Shown here in pieces: positions 1 to 8,309 of a stretch of DNA of 64,000 nt; positions within the stretch are counted from its first letter, which is position 1, and each line of letters starts with the position of its first letter. Under the pieces are notes generated by a model. The model had not been told where the DNA came from, ran no database searches, and saw only the letters and a list, made by a program, of their open reading frames with translations. This DNA comes from Paracidovorax avenae (GTDB lineage Bacteria > Pseudomonadota > Gammaproteobacteria > Burkholderiales > Burkholderiaceae_C), in assembly GCF_040892545.1 (NCBI RefSeq), contig NZ_CP156079.1, positions 2,887,501 through 2,951,500 on the forward strand. Direction: 5' to 3'. The translations under genes were made by a program, and so were the position numbers.

Positions 1-323
1 TCGCTAAAATCAACGAGCAGGAGCGGACAGGCGAAGCAAAATAGAATAAATAGTGGTATGGCGTGGTCGAGAATTAACAGCAAAAACGATTGTGCTACGT
101 CATAGAGCCCGCACATCTGGATAGTGAGAATCAAGCCAACATATATAGCCGCGATGATAACGGTGCCCCATGCGCACTCCCGAAAAACTTCATGGCGAAA
201 ATCTGCAGCGCGCGCTCGCGCCTCTGGCGTACTCGACTGCGCGGCCTCAAGATCACGCAGTTGCTTCACTATGTCGGGAACTTCGCTTCCCACCATTACC
301 TTCCAGGTCCATTCTTTCAACAT
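1..323 (-). CDS. Partial small membrane protein, runs off the left edge
   Basis: This leftward reading frame is open from an ATG at 323 to the first base of the window, about 107 codons, so the C-terminus is missing. A strong ribosome-binding site (GGGAGAGAGG) sits directly before the ATG. The first 55 residues are hydrophilic and charged. They are followed by a hydrophobic helix (about residues 57-79, GTVIIAAIYVGLIL) and a second one near residues 84-105. It would be an inner-membrane protein with a cytoplasmic N-terminal part. It is the last visible gene of a five-gene leftward operon with lower GC than the ICE backbone. I do not recognise the family and infer no function. Confidence 0.7.
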   Translation of the reverse strand, partial: MLKEWTWKVMVGSEVPDIVKQLRDLEAAQSSTPEARARAADFRHEVFRECAWGTVIIAAIYVGLILTIQMCGLYDVAQSFLLLILDHAIPLFILFCFACPLLLVDFS

Positions 324-361
324 CCTCTCTCCCTTGTAAAAATTACGACTTCTGATCGAAC

Positions 362-514
362 TCAGTAGTCGCCTGCGATGAGACGGGCGGCAAGACTTCG
401 AGCGCATTCAAAATGCCTCAGCCGGGCTTTCTCGTCAAGTACAGGGTTCAGAAACAGACGCTCGCGGGCCAGCGCGCGCTGCTGTGTCGATAGGCGGTAG
501 GCAAGTTCACTCAT
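362..514 (-). CDS. Small hypothetical protein (50 aa)
   Basis: A 50-residue frame with ATG at 514 and TGA at 364-362, between the HTH gene and the membrane-protein gene on the same strand (23 and 38 bases to its neighbours). The product is Arg/Ala/Leu-rich and probably helical (MSELAYRLSTQQ at the start). No clear Shine-Dalgarno is visible, so it may be translated by coupling. It is kept because it fills the operon gap in the right orientation and has plausible composition. It could still be a chance frame. Confidence 0.45.
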   Translation of the reverse strand: MSELAYRLSTQQRALARERLFLNPVLDEKARLRHFECARSLAARLIAGDY

Positions 515-537
515 GAGTTCATCATAGTAGCCATTGG

Positions 538-750
538 CTACTTTGTCAAAAGTTCTTCAAGCTTTTCTTGCAAACCGTTTTGATGGATGAATAGGAGCAA
601 GGTAGCGCTACGTGCGACGTAGCGCGGAACCGCTCTTGCGCCAGTCTCGTATCGCTTGTAGCCCACGTAGTCGCAGGCCAGGTGATCTGCCATGATTTGT
701 TGCGTGTGCCCTAGCGCTCTTCGTATTGCTTCAAGTTCGTCCGCTGTCAT
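538..750 (-). CDS. Small XRE-type helix-turn-helix protein (70 aa)
   Basis: The 70-residue product has the pattern of a Cro/C1-type HTH: an acidic first helix (TADELEAIRRALG), a turn-helix segment with HTQQIMADHL, and the recognition-helix sequence GYKRYETGAR followed by V-P. Such proteins usually repress their own operon or act as antitoxins. It lies 27 bases downstream of the HEAGH peptidase gene and is probably co-transcribed with it. Pairing a small XRE protein with a metallopeptidase recalls ImmA/ImmR-type cassettes, where the protease cleaves the repressor, but here the protease is of FtsH/M41 type and the analogy is an inference. Confidence 0.75.
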   Translation of the reverse strand: MTADELEAIRRALGHTQQIMADHLACDYVGYKRYETGARAVPRYVARSATLLLFIHQNGLQEKLEELLTK

Positions 751-777
751 CAGCTTTCCTCCGTATCGCCGACCTGC

Positions 778-1335
778 CTACGCCGTGTTCCCTTGCGATT
801 TGAGACGAATATCTAGATCAGCCAATTCTTTAAATTGCAGCAGTTCTTCAGAGGAAATTTTAGGCACATGCGCCTTTGCTCTCAGTAACACGTCCTGACC
901 ATTGATCGCCCCAATTTTTTCCAATATTTGCGCGAATGAAGCGACGAGAGCCCATATTTCGGGTTTTCTCAAATGGCTCATGGCAATGCCAACGTAATGA
1001 TTGAAACTGTCGTGTTGCCCCAGTTCTGACAAATGACTTGCTGCATCCCGTCGATCACCGTTGTGACCCAGCGAGTGCTCATCTTGATCCCTCTCTATCT
1101 TGCTTTCCCAATTTAAATAATCGGCCGCCATGCCCGCGGCATAAACGAGGACGGCGCCGACCCTTGCCTCCTGAGTCATTTGCGGTGGTGGATACCAAAC
1201 GGTTCGTCCCATAGAAGTCTCTGTCGCAACGCAGGATATTTCAGAGACTGAGAATCCTACCGCCATTGCCATGACGGCATGGCCGGCCTCGTGGTATGCC
1301 ACAATCTGGCTCTGTGGGCGGAAATTCTGGTGCAT
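778..1335 (-). CDS. Stand-alone FtsH/M41-like zinc metallopeptidase
   Basis: The 185-residue protein carries the M41 signature HEAGH at residues 15-19, inside the context AYHEAGHAVMAMAVG typical of FtsH proteases. A later D-R-R-D-A segment (about residue 97) fits the position of the third zinc ligand. It has neither the AAA+ ATPase domain nor the transmembrane helices of FtsH, so it is a free protease domain of about a third of FtsH length. The ATG overlaps nothing and follows the 68-aa gene by two bases. The substrate is unknown. The adjacent HTH repressor is the most economical guess. GC content is clearly lower than in the transfer genes. Confidence 0.75.
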   Translation of the reverse strand: MHQNFRPQSQIVAYHEAGHAVMAMAVGFSVSEISCVATETSMGRTVWYPPPQMTQEARVGAVLVYAAGMAADYLNWESKIERDQDEHSLGHNGDRRDAASHLSELGQHDSFNHYVGIAMSHLRKPEIWALVASFAQILEKIGAINGQDVLLRAKAHVPKISSEELLQFKELADLDIRLKSQGNTA

Positions 1336-1337
1336 TA

Positions 1338-1544
1338 TTAAATTCCATTCAGGTTATCGACACAAGTCTGGTATCCCAGCGCACGCAGTCGAGCGACTGC
1401 ATCAGGCAATAATGTGAAGGCTGCTCCAATAACTCCGCTCGCAAATATTAGGAAGTCTAACTCTGCTGACGCGGGAGAACCGAGCCGTCCTGCAATAGCG
1501 GAGAAGACCTGTATTTCGTCCCTGGAAACAGTGATACGCTTCAC
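1338..1544 (-). CDS. Hypothetical protein (68 aa), first gene of leftward operon
   Basis: GTG start at 1544 preceded by AAGGG at good spacing, and the stop lies two bases before the peptidase gene, so the two are surely co-transcribed. The product begins MKRITVSRDEIQVF and has a hydrophobic Ala/Gly/Leu-rich middle (FLIFASGVIGAAFTLL) that could be a buried helix or a weak membrane segment. I do not recognise it. As the promoter-proximal partner of a metallopeptidase and an HTH gene it may be part of a small regulatory or stress cassette. Confidence 0.6.
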   Translation of the reverse strand: MKRITVSRDEIQVFSAIAGRLGSPASAELDFLIFASGVIGAAFTLLPDAVARLRALGYQTCVDNLNGI

Positions 1545-1660
1545 CAGCAGGCCCTTTCATAAAATACGCACACGTTGCGATCATAGCCGGCATCGATTCA
1601 GAAGGTTTATCGGCTGGGGCAGCGTGCACACGCGGGAACATACGTCAGAGCCATCCTTTG

Positions 1661-1974
1661 CGGAGAGGGGTAGCACGCCCCGTGCTACCCCTCTCCGGTA
1701 CCCCGTAAACGCCTTTTGCCAGTACCGGTAAGGCCTTTGCGCATGCTCCTCAACTATGAGGAGCATGCGCGCCCTTTGGGTTGGGCCCCTAACCTGTAGA
1801 AGGCCTTTCCCCGTAGCAAGCAGCCCTCTGCTTGCCACCGTTTCGTCCTTTCCGCCCAGCCATTTCCGCTCCCGGTTGTCAAGCGTAAATCGTGCGCCAT
1901 GCAAAGAAGGGTTCTCGATTGAGGGGACTGGTCCGCATGCGGAGGATTCAACCCTGGAAACGCAATGCGAATCC
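1661..1974. promoter_or_regulatory. Gene-free region with a series of perfect hairpins upstream of the transfer operon
   Basis: No convincing gene lies between 1545 and 2058. Directly visible are: 17-bp arms CGGAGAGGGGTAGCACG (1661-1677) and their exact complement (1681-1697) around a 3-base loop; 14-bp arms GCGCATGCTCCTCA (1739-1752) and complement (1757-1770) around ACTA; 8-bp arms at 1816-1823 and 1828-1835; a 12-bp palindrome TCCGCATGCGGA (1932-1943); and GGATTC/GAATCC at 1944-1949 and 1969-1974. AAGGCCTTT occurs twice, near 1730 and 1800. The array suggests a long structured leader RNA or small RNA, or alternatively an oriT-like region. No clear promoter was seen. Confidence 0.7.
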
Positions 1975-2038
1975 CCCGGGCCGCCGCTTCTCCCTCCCTC
2001 TCCTCCCCATGTATTGGCGGCCCGGGCTTCTTTTATTC
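1975..2038 (+). terminator. Intrinsic terminator (attenuator candidate) just before the transfer operon
   Basis: Arms CCCGGGCCGCC (1975-1985) and the exact complement (2016-2026) are followed by CTTCTTTTATTC (2027-2038), a rightward Rho-independent terminator with an unusually long pyrimidine-rich loop. No rightward protein gene lies upstream in the window. It must therefore end a leader or non-coding transcript, and it stands only 20 bases from the first transfer gene. Attenuation of the transfer operon is the simplest reading. Confidence 0.7.
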
Positions 2039-2058
2039 CCAAGGAATTGCCCTGACCC

Positions 2059-2553
2059 ATGACACGGCACCTGACCCGTTGCCTCGCGTCCGGCGTGATG
2101 CTGCTGCTGCAGTCCGCCGTGACGCACTCGTCTCCCGCTCTCGTGGACGGCAACACGCGCGTGATGCTGGGCCGCTACTCCACCGCCGAGGCAGTACCTC
2201 AGCAGAGCCTGAGCGAGCCGTTGGAGCTCGTGGCGCAGATCACCTTTCCTCGCGAGCAGGTGACGACGATCGGTGACGCGATTGAGTACACGTTGCTGCG
2301 CACCGGCTATGCACTGCCGGACAGGAAGGGCCTTCCGGCCGATGCACAGCAATTTCTCGCTCTGCCGTTGCCCGAGGCTCAGCGCACGCTCGGCCCCTTC
2401 AGCGTGCAGGACATCCTGAACGTCCTCGTCGGCAAAGCCTGGCGGTGGCAGACCGACCCGGTGACACGCCGCGTCTGGTTCACGTTGGTGAACGGACCGA
2501 CGCCACGGCAGCTCCAGCCGATCGTGTCGCCCGCGCCCGTCGCAAAGCCGTAG
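2059..2553 (+). CDS. PilL2 N-terminal-type protein (PFGI-1 class ICE pilus protein)
   Basis: A 164-residue exported protein with a signal peptide (about residues 1-25). The core matches the TIGR03748 PilL2 pattern: R-Y-S-T, then V-A-Q-I-T-F-P, GDAIEYTLLRTGYAL, LPLPEAQRTLGPFSVQDIL and a W-R-W-Q-T-D-P stretch. In related elements this domain is the periplasmic part of a lipoprotein of the conjugative type IVb pilus. Here it is separate from the TcpQ/PilL C-terminal domain, which is encoded 35 kb away at 37250. It opens the T4SS operon, directly after the terminator-like leader. Confidence 0.75.
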   Translation: MTRHLTRCLASGVMLLLQSAVTHSSPALVDGNTRVMLGRYSTAEAVPQQSLSEPLELVAQITFPREQVTTIGDAIEYTLLRTGYALPDRKGLPADAQQFLALPLPEAQRTLGPFSVQDILNVLVGKAWRWQTDPVTRRVWFTLVNGPTPRQLQPIVSPAPVAKP

Positions 2554-2563
2554 GGAGGCAGCG

Positions 2564-3757
2564 ATGACCGCAAACGACGACTTCGACCGGACGCAGGAGC
2601 AGCGCCGACTGGACGACGAGCGGCGCCGCCAAGAAGAGGCGCTGCCCATGGCACCGCCGGATCATCTGTGGCTGCACGATGCCGAAGGCAGCGGTGCGCA
2701 CGGTGATGCACGCCGTCCGCTGCGTGCGGATCCGGAACTTGGCGCCGAGGCCACCCCGGAAGAACCTGCCCCAGCAGCGCAGTCCTCGAAGGCCAGCGAG
2801 CGTCCCGTGAAGGCGGTCGCCGCCACGGCGAAACGGACCCTCGGCATGCGCACTCTGTTGGTCGCGGGCATGTGCGGCATCGGCCTTCTAATCTACTTGC
2901 AGATGGCCCCGAAGCCCGCGGCGACCGTCGATCTGTTGGGCTCATCTCTACCGTCGGGCGGGCTGCCCGAGCCCACCTCGGCGGAAGTCGATCCAGCATT
3001 CGATCCACGCCTGGGCGGCCCTGACGCGCACGTTCCCCGCACCCTCCCAGCTGCAATCGACCTCGGCCATGCGGGGGCGCCGCAGCCCGCAGAGGCACCC
3101 ACCACGGGCCCCAGGCCGGCAGCGTCCAGGCCTGAGAGCCAGCAACGCGCTGCACCCGCGGAAGAGCTCGTGCAAAGCCCATCTGTTGCAGCGCCTCCTG
3201 CCGCATCCGCGCCGCCGGCGAGATCGCCGTCATCCGAGGCCACAACGACCGCCGAACTTCAGGAGCAGTTGCGTACCACGCAGGCGCTGGTGGCGGCCCT
3301 GACCAAGCAGCTGGCTGACCTGCAGAAGGCGCAAGATGTACGCGCTCCTGCACGCCCTGCTGTGGAGGCCGCTGCGCCCGCGCCCGTGGTCGCAACAGCA
3401 TCCCCGACGCGTGCTGCGGCGCAGCCTCGGCCCGCCACGCAACGTGCTGCGCGTGCCAGCACGCGCGCTGCTGCCGCACGGCCTGCCGTCGCCGAAGCTC
3501 CGCAGTCGCAGGCGACGGCCCAGGCAAAGCCCGCTGTACCGCTCGGAGGGCAGTTGGTCGCTGTGGACATGTGGAATGGTGAGCCCTCGGTGGTGGTTGC
3601 TTCCGGCCTGGCCGGCGATCGACGGCTCCGCGTATTGCGGCCTGGTGATGTCGTCAACGGGCTCGCGCTCAAATCCGCGGATCCCGTGTCGAAATCCGCG
3701 ACGTTCGCCGCGCCCGGCAGCGCCGGGCTCACCCTCTACGTGAGCCAGGGCGGATGA
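2564..3757 (+). CDS. Inner-membrane, Pro/Ala-rich periplasmic transfer protein
   Basis: 397 residues, start at an ATG with a GGAGGCAGCG ribosome-binding site. A charged cytoplasmic N-terminus is followed by one transmembrane helix (about residues 98-112, LLVAGMCGIGLLIYLQM), a long low-complexity Pro/Ala linker, a short coiled coil (about 225-260, LQEQLRTTQALVAALTKQL) and a compact C-terminal domain after residue 325. That domain resembles the small beta-rich PilP/GspC-like domains (QLVAVDMWNGEPSVVV). The layout suits a TonB- or VirB10-like protein spanning the periplasm. It overlaps the next gene by ATGA. The exact family was not recognised. Confidence 0.7.
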   Translation: MTANDDFDRTQEQRRLDDERRRQEEALPMAPPDHLWLHDAEGSGAHGDARRPLRADPELGAEATPEEPAPAAQSSKASERPVKAVAATAKRTLGMRTLLVAGMCGIGLLIYLQMAPKPAATVDLLGSSLPSGGLPEPTSAEVDPAFDPRLGGPDAHVPRTLPAAIDLGHAGAPQPAEAPTTGPRPAASRPESQQRAAPAEELVQSPSVAAPPAASAPPARSPSSEATTTAELQEQLRTTQALVAALTKQLADLQKAQDVRAPARPAVEAAAPAPVVATASPTRAAAQPRPATQRAARASTRAAAARPAVAEAPQSQATAQAKPAVPLGGQLVAVDMWNGEPSVVVASGLAGDRRLRVLRPGDVVNGLALKSADPVSKSATFAAPGSAGLTLYVSQGG

Positions 3758-4296
3758 CCATGCGCAGCTTCATCGCGATGACGATCGCCGCCGCCGCCAC
3801 GCTCATCGGCTCTTCACCCGCGTTGGCGCAGGTGCGCACCGGCCGGACCGCAGAAGCGAGCTCGACTGCCTCGACATCGTCCACGTCGCGCACGCAGGCC
3901 GACTCCACGGACCTGCAGGTGCAGCAGATCTGGGGCCTGACGGCAGAAGAGATGCGCCGCGCCAAGGTGCTGGCACTCGGGCCACGCGGCAGTTTTTCCG
4001 TGGACAAGCTCAGTCCGCTGGAGATCCTCGGAATACATGCTCGCACGGATGCGGAGCGGCGGCAGTACGCTGAGCGCCTGGCGCGGATCTTCCACGAGGA
4101 CGTTGCGCGGTCCATTGCATGGGAACGCGAAATGGCCGCTGCCATGGCGCGGCTCTACCCCAACGAGCCCATGGTCAGCTACGAAGGTCTGCCGCGGGTG
4201 CAGAGCTCCGTGGGCGCCGCGGACGTCGCCAATGTGCCGCGTAGCCAGATCCTGGAGCAGCCGTCGCTTTCGCCGCGGGTGCCCGCCCGCCGATGA
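3754..4296 (+). CDS. TIGR03759-family integrating conjugative element protein
   Basis: 180 residues with a signal peptide ending near ALAQ (residue 26). The core W-G-L-T-A-E-E-M-R-R, the GPRGSFS motif, LSPLEILGIHARTDAERRQYAE and a following helix are the recognisable features of the PFL_4693/TIGR03759 family. Members are periplasmic and always lie in MPF_G transfer regions between the PilL-like gene and traD. It is translationally coupled to both neighbours by ATGA overlaps. The precise role in the channel is not known. Confidence 0.8.
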   Translation: MTMRSFIAMTIAAAATLIGSSPALAQVRTGRTAEASSTASTSSTSRTQADSTDLQVQQIWGLTAEEMRRAKVLALGPRGSFSVDKLSPLEILGIHARTDAERRQYAERLARIFHEDVARSIAWEREMAAAMARLYPNEPMVSYEGLPRVQSSVGAADVANVPRSQILEQPSLSPRVPARR

Positions 4297-4946
4297 CGAT
4301 GCAACGAAGAAGCATTCTTCGCGCTACTGCGTTGTTGGCCGGGCACCTGCCCGGCCTGGCCGCTGCTGAAGCGCAGGGCCGCGATGGCGCAGACGTCGCC
4401 CTGCAGATCATCCACGACAGCGGCCGCGGCGTTCCGATGGCCCCTTACCTCGCCCAGTTGGCCGGCGATGCCGATGACCCGGGCGCCCTCTCCGGTGTCC
4501 CCTTCCCATTCGTGAGCCGCCGCCTGCGCGGCGGCGTGCTGCAGGTGGAGGGCACGGCGGTGTTCCAGCCCGAATGGCTGACCGAGGCCGTGTTCGTAGT
4601 CGCCGCCGACGACGTGTCGTTCCGGTGGCTTGTGTTCAACCATGCTCGTCTGGTGCAGCTGCAGGCAGTCGGGGTGGTAGTCCAGGCCGGGACCGCTGCC
4701 GCCTACCAGGTGATGCAGCGGTTGGCCCGCCCAATGCGCCTGGCTCCAGATTCGGGCGAGTGGGTGTCCGCGCGGCTGGCCGCCGCCGGCGCCGGCGTCT
4801 ACCCTGTTCTGGTGCAGACGGATGGTCGTGCGTACCAGATCCTGACGCAGGATACCGGCCCCGCTGCTTCGGAACGGTCATCGCTGGAGCAACCTATGCC
4901 TGCCCACGTCCAGAAGCTGCCCCGGCAGGTGGGAGGGCGTCGATGA
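4293..4946 (+). CDS. TIGR03765-family integrating conjugative element protein (PFL_4695-like)
   Basis: 217 residues, exported (Arg-rich N-terminus followed by a short hydrophobic stretch). The second half shows the typical VVVQAGTAAAYQVMQRL and GVYPVLVQTDGRAYQIL segments of the TIGR03765 family, found immediately upstream of traD in ICE transfer operons. It overlaps the neighbouring genes by four bases at both ends. The function is unknown beyond association with the T4SS. The order and spacing support the family call. Confidence 0.8.
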   Translation: MTMQRRSILRATALLAGHLPGLAAAEAQGRDGADVALQIIHDSGRGVPMAPYLAQLAGDADDPGALSGVPFPFVSRRLRGGVLQVEGTAVFQPEWLTEAVFVVAADDVSFRWLVFNHARLVQLQAVGVVVQAGTAAAYQVMQRLARPMRLAPDSGEWVSARLAAAGAGVYPVLVQTDGRAYQILTQDTGPAASERSSLEQPMPAHVQKLPRQVGGRR

Positions 4947-7201
4947 GCGAGGCGGTCATGGAAGGCCTGCTGCGGCCTCCGGTCGAGGGTTGGAGCGCCG
5001 CCACGGCCTACGGCATCGCGGGCGTAGCAGTTGCCGCGCCTTGGGCATTGATGATGCCGCAGCCGCTCGGCCTGGTGACCGGTGCCATCGCCGCCGCGTT
5101 CGGCACCGTCCGGGCTCGCGAGGCGCTGCATGTGTATCGATACCAGCGCGGCCTGAAGTTCACCAAGATCACGCGCGTCGCGCCGCACCGGCTCCCGGTG
5201 ACACGCGAGCACCTGTACCTGGGCGAAGGCTTCGAGTGGACGCAGAAGCACACCCAGCGCAAGCTCGACACCCAGACCAAGAAGGTGCAGGAGTACGTCA
5301 AGCCGAGCGGCATGGAGCGGCAACTGGCTGATGCAGGCGAGCGCATCCGCAAGTGGGTGGACTCGAAGCCCAAGGATCCTGTCCGAAAGGCGGTGCGCGC
5401 CGCGGTAGACCTGGGCGGTACTGCCAACCCCTTCGCCACGGGCGTGGACCTGGGTGGGAACCCCATCCTGCACGGCGTTGGCGTGCTCGAAGAGCGTCCG
5501 GTCAAGCTGCGGCAGGCCTCCCGGTCAGGCCACATGCTCGTGATGGGCACCACGCGGGTCGGCAAGACCCGGCTGCTCGAACTGCTCTCCACCCAGGACA
5601 TTCATGCGGGCTATGTGGTCATCGTGATCGATCCGAAAGGCGATGCCGAGCTCATGCTCCGCATGCAGGCGGAGGCGCGGCGCGCCGGACGTGAAGACAG
5701 CTTCTACCTGTTCCACCTCGGGTATCCGGAGATCAGTGCCCGGTACAACGGGATCGGCAATTTCGCGCGAATCACCGAGGTGGCGGGCCGGGCAACGAAC
5801 GCCCTGCCCTCCGCCGGCAACTCTGCGGCGTTCAAGGAGTTCTCCTGGCGGTTCACCAACATCGTTGCGCAGGCGCAGGTGGCGCTGGGCCGCATCCCGA
5901 CTTACGAGACGCTGCTCAAGGATGTGACCGGGATCGACCCGCTGTTCATGGACTACGCGAACATGGTGTTTCGCAAGCTGGCTGCCGAGGGGCGGTTCGC
6001 CGACTACGAAGATCGGCTGCAGGATCTGCAGAAGGCCATCCAGGCGAAGAAGGCGCCGGTACCGCGGAGCCTCGCGGACCGCGCCCCCGAGCTCGTGGCC
6101 ATGTATCTGTGGATCAAGGAATCCCGGCTCGAGGACAAGGTGCTGCTCGGCCTGGCCGCGGCGTTCTCCTACGAGCGGTCTTTCTACGAAAAAATCGTCG
6201 CGTCCCTGGGCCCGTTCCTGGAAAAGCTCACTTCGGGCGCCGTGGGCAAGCTCATCTCGCCGGACTACTTCGACCCGCACGACAAGCGGCCCATCTTCGA
6301 CTGGATGACGGTATTCCGCCAGGGCGGCATCGTCTATGCCGGGCTGGATGCCCTGTCCGACTCCGTGGTGTCTTCGGCCGTGGGCAATTCCATGCTCTCC
6401 GATCTGGTCTCCACGGGCGGCAAGCTCTACAAGACCGGCCTGAACCCGCATAGCCAGGACGGCAAGCTCCAGCTGCCCACGGTGTGCTGCCACTTCGATG
6501 AAGTGAACGAAATCGCCGGTCCCGAGTTCGTCCCCATGGTGAACAAGCTGGGCGGCTCGGGCTTCAGGATCACGGCCTACACCCAGTCCATGTTCGACAT
6601 CGAGGCCAAGGTGGGCGACAAGGCCAAGGCCGGCCAGATCATGGACAACTTCAACCACCTGGTCATGCTCCGCGTGCGGTCCGTCGCCACGGCCAACCTC
6701 ATGGCCGAGCAGCTGCCGCAGGTGAACGTGGTCCACCTCACGCCGATGAGCGGCGTGAGCGACACGGCGGCCAAGGGCGACGGCGTGGACTTCCTGTCCC
6801 GCAACGACGACATCGTGACCTCGGTGAAGTCGCCGCTCTTCGAGGCCTCGGATATCCTGGAGCTGCCTCAGGGGCAGGCATTCGCGCTGCTCGAAGGCAA
6901 CAGGCGTTTCAAGATCCGCATTCCGCTGGCGGACACCACCGACGACCCCTTCATCCCCCAGTCCCTCAAGGTGGTCGCAGAGGACATGAAGCGCCGGTAC
7001 CGCACCAGCGAGCGGTGGGCCGCGGAAACCGACTGGCTGGGCACTCAGCCGCTGGGCGCCGGCGCCGCCGGGCTCATCGACACGCATCTGGCCGACGACG
7101 ACGGTGATGACGACGCGGGCACTGCGGCAGTCCATGGCACGCACGGATCGGCGTTGTCGCACAGCGCGGTGATGGGCAACCTCATGGGGCACCAGCAATG
7201 A
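4943..7201 (+). CDS. traD: Type IV coupling protein TraD (SXT/TOL subfamily)
   Basis: 752 residues, starting at the ATG that overlaps the preceding stop. It has two N-terminal hydrophobic helices, then a P-loop GTTRVGKTRLLEL (about residue 200) and a Walker B VVIVIDPKGD (about residue 226), within the VirD4/TraG-like fold. Coupling proteins are hexameric inner-membrane ATPases that bring the relaxase-DNA complex to the secretion channel. Length and the acidic, low-complexity C-terminus fit the TIGR03743 group of ICE TraD proteins. The relaxase partner is not in the window. Confidence 0.93.
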   Translation: MSEAVMEGLLRPPVEGWSAATAYGIAGVAVAAPWALMMPQPLGLVTGAIAAAFGTVRAREALHVYRYQRGLKFTKITRVAPHRLPVTREHLYLGEGFEWTQKHTQRKLDTQTKKVQEYVKPSGMERQLADAGERIRKWVDSKPKDPVRKAVRAAVDLGGTANPFATGVDLGGNPILHGVGVLEERPVKLRQASRSGHMLVMGTTRVGKTRLLELLSTQDIHAGYVVIVIDPKGDAELMLRMQAEARRAGREDSFYLFHLGYPEISARYNGIGNFARITEVAGRATNALPSAGNSAAFKEFSWRFTNIVAQAQVALGRIPTYETLLKDVTGIDPLFMDYANMVFRKLAAEGRFADYEDRLQDLQKAIQAKKAPVPRSLADRAPELVAMYLWIKESRLEDKVLLGLAAAFSYERSFYEKIVASLGPFLEKLTSGAVGKLISPDYFDPHDKRPIFDWMTVFRQGGIVYAGLDALSDSVVSSAVGNSMLSDLVSTGGKLYKTGLNPHSQDGKLQLPTVCCHFDEVNEIAGPEFVPMVNKLGGSGFRITAYTQSMFDIEAKVGDKAKAGQIMDNFNHLVMLRVRSVATANLMAEQLPQVNVVHLTPMSGVSDTAAKGDGVDFLSRNDDIVTSVKSPLFEASDILELPQGQAFALLEGNRRFKIRIPLADTTDDPFIPQSLKVVAEDMKRRYRTSERWAAETDWLGTQPLGAGAAGLIDTHLADDDGDDDAGTAAVHGTHGSALSHSAVMGNLMGHQQ

Positions 7202-7962
7202 CGCCAGCGCCGCCTCCCAAGCCGCAGGCCGTGGGGCCCATCGGGCTCGCGTTCAGCGTCTCCTTCGGCCTGGTCAGCGTGGCCGTGGGCGCCTGGATCG
7301 TCGGCATGCTCATCGAGATCGGGGGCGGCTATTTCCTGTGGAAGGGCCAGGGGATCTGGCACGCCCAATCTCTGGTCCAGCAGGACCTGGAGTACATCGC
7401 GGCCGCGCCGCGCAGCCTGCTGGTGCGCGACACCGTGGCCTTCTCGCTGCAGCTTGCCGGGTGGGTGCGCATGCCCTACGAAAAGCTCGGCGTGCTGCGG
7501 TGGTACCAGCGCATGCATGCACCGACCACGGCAGCGCCGACGGCGATGCCGCTCACCGGCCAGACGGTCGCCCCACAGCTGCGCGGAATTGGCGTGGCCA
7601 CGGCGGACGCCGGGCGCGTACTGTCCGAATGGCTCGTCATCAGCATGTTCGTGGCTCAGGACGTGCTGCTGCGCATGGCGATCGGCGCATTTGCCATGCC
7701 GGCCTTCGTGCTGGCCTGCCTCATCGGCGTGGTCGATGGCCTGGTGCGCCGCGACCGCCGGCGCTGGACCGGGGGCCGCGAGTCGTCCTTCGTCTACCAC
7801 CACGCCAAGCGCTACACCGGCTGGGCCCTTACGGGGGGATTCGGCCTCTACCTCTCTTGGCCGTTCGGCGGCTTCAACCCCGCGCACATGGTGCTGGTCT
7901 TCACGGTCCTGGTGGCCGTGACGCTCTCCACCACCGTGGGCGCTTTCAAAAAGTACGCATGA
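7198..7962 (+). CDS. TIGR03747-family integral membrane transfer protein (PFL_4697-like)
   Basis: 254 residues with at least four transmembrane segments: near residues 10-42, 142-170, 195-220 and 230-250. The motif RRDRRRWTGGRESSFVYHHAK is characteristic of the family that always follows traD in MPF_G elements. It overlaps traD by ATGA. It probably assists the coupling protein in the inner membrane, but its biochemical role is undefined. Confidence 0.88.
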   Translation: MTPAPPPKPQAVGPIGLAFSVSFGLVSVAVGAWIVGMLIEIGGGYFLWKGQGIWHAQSLVQQDLEYIAAAPRSLLVRDTVAFSLQLAGWVRMPYEKLGVLRWYQRMHAPTTAAPTAMPLTGQTVAPQLRGIGVATADAGRVLSEWLVISMFVAQDVLLRMAIGAFAMPAFVLACLIGVVDGLVRRDRRRWTGGRESSFVYHHAKRYTGWALTGGFGLYLSWPFGGFNPAHMVLVFTVLVAVTLSTTVGAFKKYA

Positions 7963-7976
7963 AGAAGGAGAAACCC

Positions 7977-8288
7977 ATGAAACCCGCCCGCAAGCTCTTC
8001 GCCCTGATCGCGGCCGGCATCCTGGTCACCACGGCGACCGCCTGGGCCGGCGTGAGCGACGACGAGCTCGAACGGGAGCGCCTCTCGCGCATCGCGGCCG
8101 AGATCGAGCAGGTCCAGTCCATGGTGAGCGAGGCCGAGCGCTCCGCCCCGACCGGCCAGCGGGTGAAGTTTCGCTACGACTGGCTGCTGCGCGACCTGGA
8201 AATGCTGCGCCAGGGCATCGTCACCCACGTCGACACGCCACGCCAGCCACGGCCGGTTACGCCGCTGCGCGGCGACTACCGCCAGTGA
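7977..8288 (+). CDS. RAQPRD-family ICE protein
   Basis: 103 residues if translation begins at 7977, where AAGGAG stands seven bases upstream; an in-frame ATG at 7959 lacks this signal. A signal peptide (residues 1-24, ending TAWAG) precedes a helical domain (DDELERERLSRIAAEIEQVQ). The C-terminus PLRGDYRQ corresponds to the position of the family's RAQPRD motif, here in variant form. Members are small periplasmic proteins found only in ICE transfer operons. Confidence 0.8.
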   Translation: MKPARKLFALIAAGILVTTATAWAGVSDDELERERLSRIAAEIEQVQSMVSEAERSAPTGQRVKFRYDWLLRDLEMLRQGIVTHVDTPRQPRPVTPLRGDYRQ

Positions 8289-8309
8289 GACGAGCACAGG
8301 ACCTGATCC

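Noticed and set aside
1545..2058. CRISPR array or retron in the hairpin-rich region
   Set aside because: No regularly spaced direct repeats and no cas or reverse transcriptase gene; the repeats are inverted and differ from each other.
5525..7198. Leftward 557-codon frame opposite traD
   Set aside because: Mirror frame of traD; no ribosome-binding site and no recognisable product.
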